Source: Sambucus nigra (Eukaryota > Streptophyta > Magnoliopsida > Dipsacales > Adoxaceae). Taken from it: DNA of 64,000 nt. The DNA lies in the NCBI GenBank assembly GCA_949130495.1, contig OX422208.1, positions 398,806,561-398,870,560 on the forward strand. The letters run 5' to 3'. The notes beneath the pieces were generated by a model. It was not told the DNA's origin. It did not search any database and saw only the letters and a program-made list of their open reading frames with translations. The position numbers were made by a program, and so were the translations under genes. Shown here piece after piece: positions 33,309 to 43,612 of the stretch (the first letter of the stretch is position 1; each line of letters begins with the position of its first letter).

Positions 33309-33474
33309 ACCGATCGGCAAGCCTCTTTCCCTGCCTATCGACAGTCAAGTCCAATCCCATCAATTCAAACCTTTTGATTAGTGCCCTCTTCAGCTTCTTG
33401 TACCTTGAGGGGTAGGATTCCCTCCAATTTCTACAGGGGTTATGTCTTTTGTGAGGTTTCTTAAGTATAAAAAG
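33309..33474 (+). promoter_or_regulatory. Promoter of antisense gene 2 (boxes and TATA)
   Basis: TATAAAAAG at 33466-33474 lies about 60 bp before the ATG at 33537. ACCGATCGGCA (33309-33319) and TGCCTATCGACAG (33332-33344) upstream belong to the same box family as in the LTR (TGCCAATCGACAGG) and in antisense promoter 1. Spacing from boxes to TATA is about 120 bp. Confidence 0.6.
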
Positions 33475-33536
33475 GGGTAGAGGTGGAGTGTTTTCATCAC
33501 AACTTCACTTATATACTTGTTTCTTGGTTTTGCAAG

Positions 33537-34560
33537 ATGGATCTCCCTGGTAGCATTGAGTTTTCTAACTACCTCGAAGCCTTGGAATCAATGTGCCCTT
33601 ATAATGTTGACTATGATACTTTCAACATGCGTCGAGTTTCTTTGTGGCGCAACCGACCCATTGAGTGGAACATGCTGATGGCAGCGGTACAATTTTGGTA
33701 CCCCGAAGACCATGTTTTCCGCTTTGGGTTGGATGAAGTTTGTCCTACCTATGAGAAATTTTCTGCCATGTTGGGGATAAATCCTAGTGTTGCTGCGGCT
33801 TTACCCAAATTTTCCCGTTCTCCCAGGGATTTGATGGCCGGGCTTCTTCGTATTTTGCCTTTGGTGACTATATCACTAGTTGTTGGAGGAATGATCTCCC
33901 TCCCGGCAGTGTTACAATCCGTGCATTTGTGGGAAGTGGGTGATGTTGTCTATGCTAGAGCCGTTGCTCTGGGCCTGGTTTCAAAATTATTGCTGGTGAC
34001 TGGGGAACTGTTGGTGGATCCGCAACTTATAGCCATTACTTCATGGATGTCATACCGTCTCAATCCTGCGGCGGTGACACTGGTGGAGACCCTGAACGGT
34101 CTAGATGCCTGGTGAGAAGGTCGTTCTGACTTCTTGCAGGGTAGCCCCGTGATGCTGTTCATGTGGTTGTCTGAAAGACTTTGCCTGGTGGCTCTTTCAG
34201 AATATCCTTTGTCGACTGTACCCAACTTTTTTCACGTCACTTCTTCAGCATTGGCATGGATATTGAGAGCTGGGAGAATTGGCTTGTGGAGCATGGGGCT
34301 CGGAATCTAACTGGTCAGTGCCTTAGTGGGGACAGTTGCTGCCTGTTCTGGAGCTAGGAGAATACCCGTATGTGAAGCTGGTTGGTCTCAGGCAGACCTC
34401 TTTTTATTTCCCTTGGTGGCTTCTGTGCCAATTTGGCTGGGCAGGGGTCGTGCCACCTCGGACACTAAATTTTTTTTCGGTAGAGAATTTAACCGAGCGT
34501 CTGTGCCTACGGCTTGGCTCTCTGTGGGAGAGTCGGCGTCCGTCGACCCGTCCTTCTTAG
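33537..34560 (+). pseudogene. Antisense gene 2: DUF7745-like protein
   Basis: From ATG 33537 a 193-codon frame reads MDLPGSIEFSNYLEAL and includes FWYPEDHVFRFGLDEVCPTY followed by EKFSAMLG. After a TGA (34113-34115, an expected CGA arginine codon) the same frame continues with QGSPVMLFMWLSERLCLVAL. A frame change near 34320 leads to EYPYVKLVGLRQTSFYFPWW. These motifs resemble a plant repeat-associated protein family I tentatively equate with DUF7745; its molecular role is unknown. It lies antisense to the retroelement beside the plant-mobile-domain gene, with its own TATA box. The DUF name is from memory and less certain than the motif pattern. Confidence 0.6.
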
Positions 34561-35314
34561 TCTGTTGGGAGAGTTTGTCATATCCCTGGGGATTATATGA
34601 AGTGGTTGTGGATGGGCGTAGTTAGCAAGATGTTGGAAGTGGAGACCGGACAAAAGTGGCTTATCTCTTTTAACACCATGGAAGGAGGTGTTGTGGTTTT
34701 TTCGAAGCTGGTTTAAGTTTATCGGTCCATAGAGTGTCTGTGGCACTCTGTTCAAGAAGGGGAAACTTGGGGACCCCAGGATGTAGATGATGGTGACGGA
34801 GCGGGCTCTTGTGGTAGCTGTGGATAGGACTCCTGGAAAGTTTATTGTGTAATGGGGGATAAATGTGGGGATTTTATTTGGCTTTTTTAGGAGGGTAGGG
34901 GGAAGGGAGCTATCCGTTCCTTTTCTTATGTAATATGTACTGTAATTTCTTATTAGTGAAATAAACAAGTTTCTAATCATCCAACTGTGCCTTTCGATGA
35001 ATTTTGTATTTCTTGAATTATCTATATGGATTGCTAAGGCATATATAATCCTTTTGTTCAAATATATGTTAGAATGAACTGTCATTCTTGAAGGTAAGAA
35101 AAGAATAGTATTTTGTGAAAAAGAAAGGGTCGTGCTCATGTAAGGTGTATGAGCTGCTTACATGCCTCTGGGGTTCTGAAATTTTGTACTTTTTTTTTTA
35201 AAATGGTTATTTTCAAAGGATCAAGCCCACGTAGTTCTGGGCAGGGGGAAATGAAGAGATTTTTTTTAGAATAAAAGGGAGACGAGAAGATTCGTAGAGA
35301 GCTGAGATTTTGAA
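34561..35314. other. Spacer between integrase end and antisense gene 2
   Basis: Contains the end of the integrase transcript unit and the tail of antisense gene 2. A 210-codon minus frame (34507-35139) overlaps the antisense gene and resembles nothing. No further feature seen. Confidence 0.4.
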
Positions 35315-36510
35315 CTAGGGGTAGAACTTCTTGAGACGGTCCAGGTTGACTGGATGAGACATCTCTTCCCCATCTAAGTTGGTAAGCATGGAGGCACCGC
35401 CGGACAAGATCTTCTTGACAATGTAGGGGTCGCTCCAATTGGGCTTGAATTTTCCTCTAGGGTCCCAAATTGGTTTTATGATTTCTTTGAGGGTTAGGTC
35501 CCTTCTCGGACACCGCGGTCCTTGACTCTCTTGTTGAATGAACGCGCTATTCGGCAATGGTACCCTTGTATGTGGTATAGCGCTTTTAATCTCCTTTCGT
35601 CTAGGAGGGTCGGCTCGTTAAGACGACTTTGACACCAGTCTTCTTCACTGACCTTGCTTTCAAGAATGACACGTAACAAGGGTATTTCCAGCTCCACGGG
35701 TAGGAATTCTTCCATGTCGTAGAATAAAGAGTAAGTGGTATCCCCAGTAGAGGTTCGAATTGAGGTTCGATAGCCCCAGAGGGCCTACGAGATCCGATCG
35801 GCCCAATCTCGATAGCTTTAGGTCATCTTATTGATGATGGCTTTGATGTTCTTATTGGAAACTTCAGCTGCACGGTTGGTCTGAGGTCGGTAGGGAGAAG
35901 ATTTGTGTCTCTGAATCCCATACTCGTTGACCACTTTTGTGACTTCTGCCTCGAAATGCAACCCATTATCTGATACTAGCTCATGCGGGACCCCATATAG
36001 ACAGATGATGTTTTTGTTGATGAATTTGGCCACTTTCTTACCGTTCAGCACTGCGTATGATTCCGCTTTGATCCATTTGGTGAAGTAATCAATGACAACT
36101 AGGATGAACTCATGGCCATTGGAAGACTTCAGTTTAATCTTCGCTATGATGTCCATGCCCTAGGTGGAGAACGACCAGGGAGAGGTCATGTTGTATAATT
36201 CACGTGGAGGCAAATATTGAAGGTTGGAGAATTGTTGACATTTGAGGTATCTCCGTACATAGGTGGTGCAATCCTGGGTCATGGTGGTCCATTAGTAGCC
36301 TTATCGGATGATCTTCTTGGCAAGCATGTGATCGTTCATTTGGGTTTCTCATTCCCCACTGTGGATCTTTTGTATTATCTTTTCAATGTCATCCCCTGCG
36401 ATGCAGTGCAGATGATTTCCATCAAAGTTTCTTTTGAGTAGTGCTTTGTGACAGAGGATGTACTGGGCGACGAGTCTTTGAAGGGTTGCTCGATCTTTCT
36501 TGTTGGAACC
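35315..36510 (-). pseudogene. Integrase of element B
   Basis: On the minus strand a zinc-binding region with YVRRYLKCQQF (first cysteine replaced) and W-TTMTQDC lies near 36250. The catalytic core follows at 35818-36156: GMDII and VVIDYFTKWIKAE (first Asp), LVSDNGLHFEAE (second Asp), then PYRPQTNRAAEVSNKNIK (Glu). All three DDE residues are therefore still present. 35494-35715 and 35315-35557 hold the C-terminal part, ending IWDPRGKFKPNWSDPYIVKK, the GKFxPNWxGP module of Tat integrases. Stops and a frameshift separate these pieces. Integrase would insert the element's cDNA in the nucleus. Confidence 0.88.
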
Positions 36511-37230
36511 CTATGGATACCTACCATGCTTGAGGAGGCTCCAGATATCATAGTACCAATAATTGGCTAGCTCAGGATCTTCTGTAGTGACGAGCTCAAT
36601 GTGGTAGCAGTGGGTTGGTTTGTCTTGCTTTTGAACTAGAAAGGGGGTCATAGTTATTCCTTCGAGCATGTCGACTATGGAGGCCAAGGTAGCGAGAGCA
36701 TTGGCTACATTATTCTTTGCTCGAGGTAGGTAATGAAAGGTGATATCTTGGGATTGGGAGGCTAGTTCTTCTAAGTGGGCATGGAAGGGTTGGAGTTTCT
36801 CGTCCTTGAGTCTCCACTTTTTGAGCACTTGACCGATGATGAGGGCGGAATCCCTATAGACATCTAAACATTGAATACCTTTCTTGAGAGAAAATTTGAG
36901 GCCTATTGTGCACGTCTCGTATTCAGTCATGTTGTTGGTGCAAGGGAAATTTAACTTGATGGCGATGGGAGTGTGGGAGTCATCTGGGGCGATTAGAAGT
37001 ATTCCAATGCCATATCCCTTCTTATTGGCGGCATTGTCAAAGAACAGTTTCCATCGAAGGTTGTCTTGAGCAGTGCAAATGATGTTTTCATCTGGGAATT
37101 CTGAGATCCAGACATCAGCTTCTTCTACGGGGTAATCAGCGAGGAAGTCAGAGATGGCTCTTCCTTTCATGGCTTTCTGCGTGATGTACACGATATCGAA
37201 CTCCGCTAGGAGCATCAACCATCGGGCCAT
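36511..37230 (-). pseudogene. Archaeal-type RNase H (aRNH) of element B
   Basis: A 239-codon open frame. LRWKLFFDNAANKKGYGIGI gives the first Asp, NNMTEYETCTIGLKFSL the Glu, DVYRDSALIIGQV the second Asp and NNVANALATLAS the final region, where the usual Asp of the DALA motif is Asn. A second RNase H of this type after the retroviral one is diagnostic for the Tat lineage. The N-terminal part (ARWLMLLAEFDIVY, AISDFLADYP) is the end of the upstream RNase H tether. This is among the longest uninterrupted frames of the element. Confidence 0.88.
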
Positions 37231-37524
37231 TTAGCTAGATAAGGTGGGTTTCTCAAGAAGGTATTTGATGGGGTCCATTAAGGATACAAGTTTGATAGGG
37301 AAGGTGAGAATGTAATGCCGCGGCCTTTGGGTGACCCAGACAAGTGCGACACATACCTTTTCCAAAGCAGTGTTGTTGATCTCGTACCCAGCCAATTTGT
37401 GACTAGAATAATTGATGTCTCTTTCTTTACAGGAATCTTCAAGGTATTGGTCTAGCAAAGCCCGAGCTGCAGTGTCGGTTATGGTTAGGTATAGGAGCAA
37501 GGGGAGACCAGGTTGTGGTGGCAT
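37231..37524 (-). pseudogene. Retroviral-type RNase H remnant of element B
   Basis: A minus frame with PPQPGLPLLLYLTITDTAAR, INYSSHKLAGYE and EKVCVALVWVTQRPRHY corresponds to the RT-linked RNase H of Tat elements. The usual catalytic acidic residues are hard to assign, consistent with degeneration of this domain after gain of the second RNase H. A stop (TAG) separates it from the next frame. Confidence 0.8.
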
Positions 37525-37608
37525 GAGTATCGGGAGTTAGGTTAGATATTATTTAATTCGGTCAAAAAATTCTTGGCATGCCTAGTTCCAAACTTTAGTT
37601 GAATCCTT

Positions 37609-38400
37609 TCATAGGAGTTTGAAGATAGGTCTGCAGATAGAGGTTAACTGGTTGATGAACCGGCAGATGTATTGTAATTTCCCAAGGAAACCTCGAACTT
37701 CTTTCTCTATTCGGGGAGATGGTATCTCAAGTATGGCTTTCAGCTTGGCATGATCTTCTTCTATCCCTTTATCACTGACCATGAATCCTAAGAGTTTTCC
37801 CTTTGTAACACCGAAGATGCATTTCTGCGGATTGAGTCTCACCTGATACTGTCGCAGTCATTCGAAGAACTTTCAGAGAGCAGGAAAATGACCTTCTCTA
37901 GTTTTGGACTTGATAATCATATCATCCACATAGACCTTAACTTCTTTGTGAATCAAATCATATAGGATGGTTATGGCAGCCCTCTAGTAGGTAGCCCCAG
38001 CGTTCTTGAGACCAAATGGCATGATAGTGTAGCAAAAGGTTCCCCATGGGGTGATGAACGCGGTATTTTCTTGGTGGTCTGGGTGCATTTTGATTTTGTT
38101 ATATTCAGCAAACCCGTCGATGAATGACTTGAGAGCATGACTAGCCGTGTTATCCACGATCATATCGATATTGGGTAACAGATAATCATCATTTGGAGAG
38201 GCTTTATTCAAGTCCCGATAGTTTACACACATCCGAACCTTCCCTCCTAATTTCGGCACGAGCACTATGTTGGTTAGCCACATGGGATATTCGATCACAC
38301 GAATGAAGCCTACATTTAACTGTTTGACCACCTCTTCTTTGACCTTGAGTGACCATTCGGTGCAGAGCTTTCTCAACTTTTATTTAACCGACTTGTAATC
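37609..38400 (-). pseudogene. Reverse transcriptase of element B
   Basis: The minus strand reads KQLNVGFIRVIEYPMWLTNI, VRMCVNYRDLNKASPNDDY, FIDGFAEYNKI and TFCYTIMPFGLKNAGATY, followed by a stop. Then comes VKVYVDDMIIKS near 37930 with the YVDD active site intact. 37609-37842 holds the thumb and connection: MRLNPQKCIFGVTKGKLLGF. The usual DAFSGYNQI has become DGFAEYNKI with the first Asp retained. It would copy element RNA to cDNA in cytoplasmic particles. Stops at 38379 and after GATY inactivate it. Confidence 0.9.
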
Positions 38401-39248
38401 TGGGAGAGTGGGAATCTCGTGCTGAGCTATTTCAGGATCAATGACACGCATATCATCATAGGCCCATGCGAAGACATCCACGAATTCTTTTAGCAATTCT
38501 TCGAGTTGTGCACGCTCATGCTCGTTGAGGGTAGCCCATATCCTAATCTCGCGTAGTTGGCTACTAGAACCACGGTTAACAACAACAGTCTCTTCTTCAT
38601 TAACTTGAATGCGATTATGTTGTTTATTATTAACCTTATTTAGGTTAGTTAAGAATTGTTCATTTGCAAAATCATCATCATCAAAAGTTTGATTAGAATC
38701 CAAACAGTTAATGTAAGGCACAACAAGATACTCAAAATCTTTATTTATTCCATTGATAGGAAAAACAACATTAAGAACCTCATCAAACGAGTTCTTAATT
38801 ACAATTTAGCAAGGACAAACAACAAAACAAGAAAAGGGGTCAATATTAGGATTAGGGGAGATTTCAATAGGTAGAACTGGCGTAGCATGCCAGTTGAGGA
38901 GAAGTGTATCAGCATCTTTAATCAGGTGGGATGGATCTAGTGATGTAATGCCTGAATGAACCATACGGAGTGTTAGCCCCAGTGTCTGTAAGTTGAAGGA
39001 TTCTTCGGAGTCACTTTCCTCAGTTTATTCGGTATCTTTGATGAGCAATTATATATGGTGTTGGGAACTCTCGGCCCATGGGTAACTGTCTTGGAAAAAG
39101 ATCTCCATTCAGGCTTCATCTTCTTGTCTGTATGGTCATGCCATGGTTTCGAAAATCCACAAAAGGGGAAGTCCTCACCCTCTTTGATGAATCGTTTGTT
39201 CAGGGAGTCACCTGGGATAGTCTGGATGCATTCTAGTCCTCTCTTCGG
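38401..39248 (-). pseudogene. Protease-RT linker and possible Ogre intron region
   Basis: 38380-38721 encodes an acidic linker with EERAQLEELLKEF-like and DVFAWAYDDM motifs, the usual N-terminal lead into Tat RT. Between 38722 and 39248 the frame is broken and no domain is recognised. Ogre elements carry an intron between protease and RT, so this gap may hold it. I could not fix splice sites with confidence. Confidence 0.55.
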
Positions 39249-40121
39249 TCAAAACCGGAGGATCATTCTGAGCTCTTGTTTTGATGGTTGATACCCCAAA
39301 CCATAAGGAGGTAAAGCTTTCTTTAGTTCAATCGGCTCAAGTATACCTTGATGTCTTTGCCCTAACACCAGTCTGGGCATGAAGTATATGCTTCTGAACA
39401 TCTGAATCACATTGACGTTTCCTCGAGGGTCGTATTCAGGACAAACCCTTTCTTTAAAGTTGTCCCCTACCGGGAGTATAAGTAATTCAACTTGGAATTC
39501 TGACAGGAGTATATCATTTGACCCGTGCTGTATCTCAAGGATTGGACTGCTGGTACTTGCACCCTCGGCATTATCGTCGTAGCCAAAAATGGTGATGACT
39601 CGTCCGTCGATGAAGAACTTCAATTTCTGATGGAGTGAGGAAGACACACCCTTGATACTGTGGAGCCAAGGTCTTCCTAGCAACAAATTAAAACAAGATG
39701 GGATGTTAATAACTTGGAATTCGACGACAAGGTTTATAGGGCCAGCCCCTATTACAAGCTTTATGGATCCCATCACCTCCTGATGGGTATTATCGTAGGC
39801 ATGCACAATAGCGGAGGTTGGAGCAAGGTCGCTTTCTTTCAGTACTAAAAATTTGAAGGTTCTCAATGGGCATACATTCAAGGCGGATCCATTATCGACA
39901 AGAGATAGTGGCATGACCTTCCCCATAACTTCGACGGAGATGTTGATTGCATGATTGTGTTTTGCCCCAATCTTTGGGATTTCTTCTTCAGAAATTGATA
40001 GAATTCGGGTAGAGTTCAAGGATCCGTCCAAATTTACCGCTTCTTCTGGTGTGGTAGAAGGAGGAACTGTGGGTCTAGTGAGCAACTTGATCAGAGCATT
40101 TCTATGTAGCTGAGAAGACAT
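39249..40121 (-). pseudogene. Aspartic protease region of element B
   Basis: A 290-codon open frame. VMGKVMPLSLVDNGSALNVC contains the Tat-type active site (DNGS in place of DTGA), and FNLLLGRPWLHSIKGV is the conserved second motif. YGLGYQPSKQEL closes it. It would cleave the Gag-Pol polyprotein. The domain itself is uninterrupted, while the frames on both sides are broken. Confidence 0.85.
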
Positions 40122-40130
40122 GAAAATCCC

Positions 40131-40815
40131 CTATAGAGTTATGTTAGCTTGAGTTTTCATTAGTTGATCGAGGATATTGCTCTCCTCGAGGGTCATTTCT
40201 GGCATTGGAAGGTTTTCAACGCCTTTCCCTTTGTCATTGGATGGTAGTGAGCTTGGGATCTGGTAATGCCTCCCTGACCTGGTTATGTGATTTACTGAAG
40301 AAGGGAGAAATATGAATCCCATTTCCTCGTCAATCTCGGGTTGTTTTGCCACTTTGTTTATTTCTCCGAGGAGTCCTTCAAATGTTATCATTCCACACAT
40401 GTTGGCTATCGGGCCAGTTTTCTCAAAAGCTTATTCTTCATTCGAATCTCTGAATTCTTCCTCCCATCCGGTGGTAATAATTCTCTCTTTCCATGTAAAG
40501 TCGATGCATTCCACAACTTCAACGACTTCTTCATACAGGTCATCCCATTTTATGGGGATGTGTAAGGGTGAAGGGACCAGGCGCCCCTGTAGCTTCAGAG
40601 CATCAAGTAACTCGGTCATACTACAAATGTTGTTGGTTTTCCTGAATAATTCTGCCATAATCTGGACGACATTATCTAGGTTGACTTCATCGGTTGGTAC
40701 TACCCAATTTCTTGACTCTCGAGCCCATTTTCTTACTTCCAAGAACAGCGTATTGAACCTTTGGCAATCAATGATCATTTGTGAGGGCAATTTCAGCCCG
40801 AACTCTAGGAGTTAG
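40131..40815 (-). pseudogene. Gag-protease linker of element B
   Basis: Two frames (40431-40790 and 40131-40400) are separated by a stop. The first ends in a glutamate-rich segment and the second has FLPSSVNHITRSGRHYQIPS, the ITRSGR-Y motif often found ahead of protease in Tat elements. No catalytic function is expected. Confidence 0.6.
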
Positions 40816-41059
40816 TTTAACACTTCTGATAATTCCATACTTCTACTTTTGGAACGGGTACGAACGGTGATGCATGCTCTGGTAAGGAGTGACAGTGCCT
40901 GATCAGCGAGGCGAAAAGGGTGTAGGAGGAAATATAGGCAAATTTGGAGAGGTTTAGGAGGGTATATGGGTGTGATTTGAGTTGAGGGATCAAATTATGG
41001 GTTCTTTTCTAGAAAGATGGCATTGGCATGATTTAGGAGTGGGTAGTGAGTAGTGTTTG

Positions 41060-42250
41060 GATTAGGATTGGTTGGTGGGCCGATGGTACCCCGGTCAATT
41101 AGACCTTGGATTACATTTCGAAGGTGAAAGCATTGGTCGATGGTATGTCCAGTAGTTTAGTGAAAGGAGCAATGAGCATCTGCCTTGAAGTTTCTTGGGA
41201 GTGGATTTGGCAAAGGACGAGGGTCCAAGGGTTTGATAAGATTTCATCTCAAGAAGGCTTGATAAACTTTAGAGAGGGGAGCATGGAGCTCGGTGTATTA
41301 CTTTCGGACCGGGGCAATGCAGATTTTTGGTGCCCATGATGTGGTTGGTTGAGAGATGTTGTTGATGGTTGAGACTATAGCACTGGCAGGCTTATCATAT
41401 TTCCTGGGGGTGAACTGTCCGGACACCTTATTTGGTTCAACACATGTTTTGGCAAGACCCTCCTCGATTTCTACTCCTACTTCTCTAAGAGCTCGGAAGT
41501 GGGGATAGTACTATCCTTCCATCGTTGCTCGGACATGGGGTAAGAAATTATTCTTTACTATGCTGACTTGTTCTTCCTTGGATGGACGATTGGTCATGGT
41601 TGTTGCTTTTTCCCTCCATCGGGCTATGAAGTTACTAACTGATTCCCCAGAGTTCTGTTTGAGCAGTTCTAAATCACGACGGGTGACCTCAAGCTCTTCA
41701 TTGTATTTGTACTATGACATGAATTCGCGGGCTACATCTTCCCAACTAGGAATCCTGGACTCTTCAAGAGATAAAACCATCGGAGGACGCTATCCTTTAG
41801 AGTTTGCTGAAACAATTGGGCCATCACTTCTTCAGAAGCCCCTAGTAGAGTCATGAAATGGTGATAGCTGCGGAGATGAACAATCGAGGGTTCACTTCCT
41901 CCAAATTTCTCAATATTTGGCATCTTGAACTTCTCGGGTAACCTCTCTTTAGGATAAGGATACATGTGGGGGTAGTCCATGTAATTCCCCGAGATTATGA
42001 CTTGGTCAAGCTTCTTGGTGAGCATCTTGAGGTCCCCTTTGACCTTGTTCAATTATTCTTCCTTTCGGATCAATGATCATAGGTAAGTTAGCCCATTAAT
42101 AGGAAGGGCACGTGGAGCGTGCTGATATTCTTCGGGAACCCAGATAGGCTTAAGTGGACCCATAGCGCGAGGAAATAGAACCTCGCGCTCTTGAGGAACA
42201 GGAACCTGGTTTCGTTACATCTCTCGTACCTTTGTTTGGAGGTTGTCAAT
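41060..42250 (-). pseudogene. Gag of element B
   Basis: 41732-42052 reads LPEKFKMPNIEKFGGSEPS and GASEEVMAQLFQQTLKDSVL, the capsid start of Ogre-like Gag. The adjacent frame continues with LEVTRRDLELLKQNSGES and FIARWREKAT (41570-41700). Near 41140 the C-terminal CxxH...GHxxxxC motif (CSFH, TTGHTIDQCFHL) is interrupted by a TAA where a Tyr is expected. Gag would form the particle. Frame changes occur at about 41730 and 41500. Confidence 0.82.
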
Positions 42251-42539
42251 CTTGGACTCAAGCTAAGCTAGGACTGCCATCAGATCCGGCTGCACAACGG
42301 GTACTTGATCTTTGTTCTCAATGGAAAGCGAATGGATTCCGAACTCAAAAGGAGTAATAGGGGAATGAACGGAACTCCGGGTTGACTCGACAGAAGATCG
42401 AAGCCAAGAAGGAGCCAGGCCAAGGGTTTGCGATTGACCTGAGAAGGCGCAAAAATGGGATTTATTTTGAGAAAAAAGGGATGAAAATATTTTTGACATT
42501 TTTTTCTTTTTTCTTTTTTCTTTTTGAGATTGGAAGACA

Positions 42540-43593
42540 AAATATTTTTAGCTTTTTGATAATGAGAGGATTTTTTTTTTTTTGGATTTTTTTGATAAAT
42601 AAAGGAGAGACGATCTCAGCATGATTATTATAATTATTATATTTTCACTTGTATTAATTCTCCTAAATGCAAAATGAAATGCCGGATGGGACTTGAGCCT
42701 GGAAAAATTAGGTTTGTAATATATGCAAAGTTATGGATAGACCTGTGACCAGGCTCACGGACAAGGTTCCATTTTAAAAATGAGAGAAAATTCGGGCTGC
42801 AAGCTGACCCTGAATTTCGGCAGAGTTTTGGGTTGAAACCGATAATCTTATATATGTGTCCTAGGCTTGACACCTATATACGAGTATGCAGTTGGTTGGG
42901 TAAATCGGAAAAGGTTCCCCCCTTTGGAATGATTTCCACGATATACGTCTTGCTCTTGCGGGAAATCGATACGTGTGGACAAGCCATTTGATATACCTAA
43001 GTGTACGTGAACTACCTCACCATATACCTCGTGGGGAAGGTACGTGTGAGAGCGAATTCGATATACTCGGCGTACGTGAATGAGTTCCCTGCGATATACC
43101 TCTTGTCATGACTTCGGTCAAGAGGTACGATGCGGGGGAACCACTCGACATATGTCAAAGGTACTTGGCTAATAGAAGGTAAGAGTCATTTCGCTTAGGC
43201 TAACTGCACCCTACCGGACCAGTGCCCATCACGAAGTGACCCTCCAGTTACTGGGTAAAATTTGGTCAATCACAATGCTCTTTGGTGATCGTGTGAATCA
43301 TGTATGATCCTCTTATTAGTATATTATGAGAATGTCTTTTTTCGATCATGCCAAACAGGGAGCAAAGTTTGAGCACCAATGGTACACCAAGTATAGATGG
43401 GTGATGCGTGCAACATGTGGATATATGTGATCCTAGGTGCACATGGTGCGAAGTGTACATGGAGAATTTTCTACAAGTGTGTGAATAGAAGCATAAGTAT
43501 GGGAGATACACGGAAAAGGGGAACATACAAAAATGGAGAAAATATGAACAAGTATATCATCCATGTAAATAGAGTCTAGACCTCAAAAGAAAT
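42540..43593 (-). other. Leader of element B with short repeats
   Basis: Untranslated leader between PBS and gag. From 42940 to 43170 the word GATATAC or a variant recurs at 42940, 42990, 43021, 43060, 43093 and 43147, each followed 20-30 bases later by GTACGTG or a variant. One unit forms a 9-bp stem, TACCTCTTG with CAAGAGGTA (about 43097-43129). Whether it acts in packaging or translation is unknown. Confidence 0.6.
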
Positions 43594-43611
43594 TCCCCAG
43601 TAGAGTCACTA
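43594..43611 (-). promoter_or_regulatory. Primer binding site of element B
   Basis: The minus strand reads TAGTGACTCTACTGGGGA, starting two bases inside the LTR edge. It differs by about three transitions from TGGCGACTCTGCTGGGGA, the form seen in many Tat/Ogre elements. The exact tRNA was not verified. Confidence 0.75.
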
Positions 43612-43612
43612 C

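Noticed and set aside
34111..34138. A 28-base GT-AG intron in antisense gene 2
   Set aside because: Too short for a plant intron; reading straight through one TGA (from CGA) gives a better protein.
34507..35139. 210-codon minus-strand frame
   Set aside because: It overlaps antisense gene 2 on the other strand, has no Tat pol domain and resembles no known protein; it is treated as a shadow.
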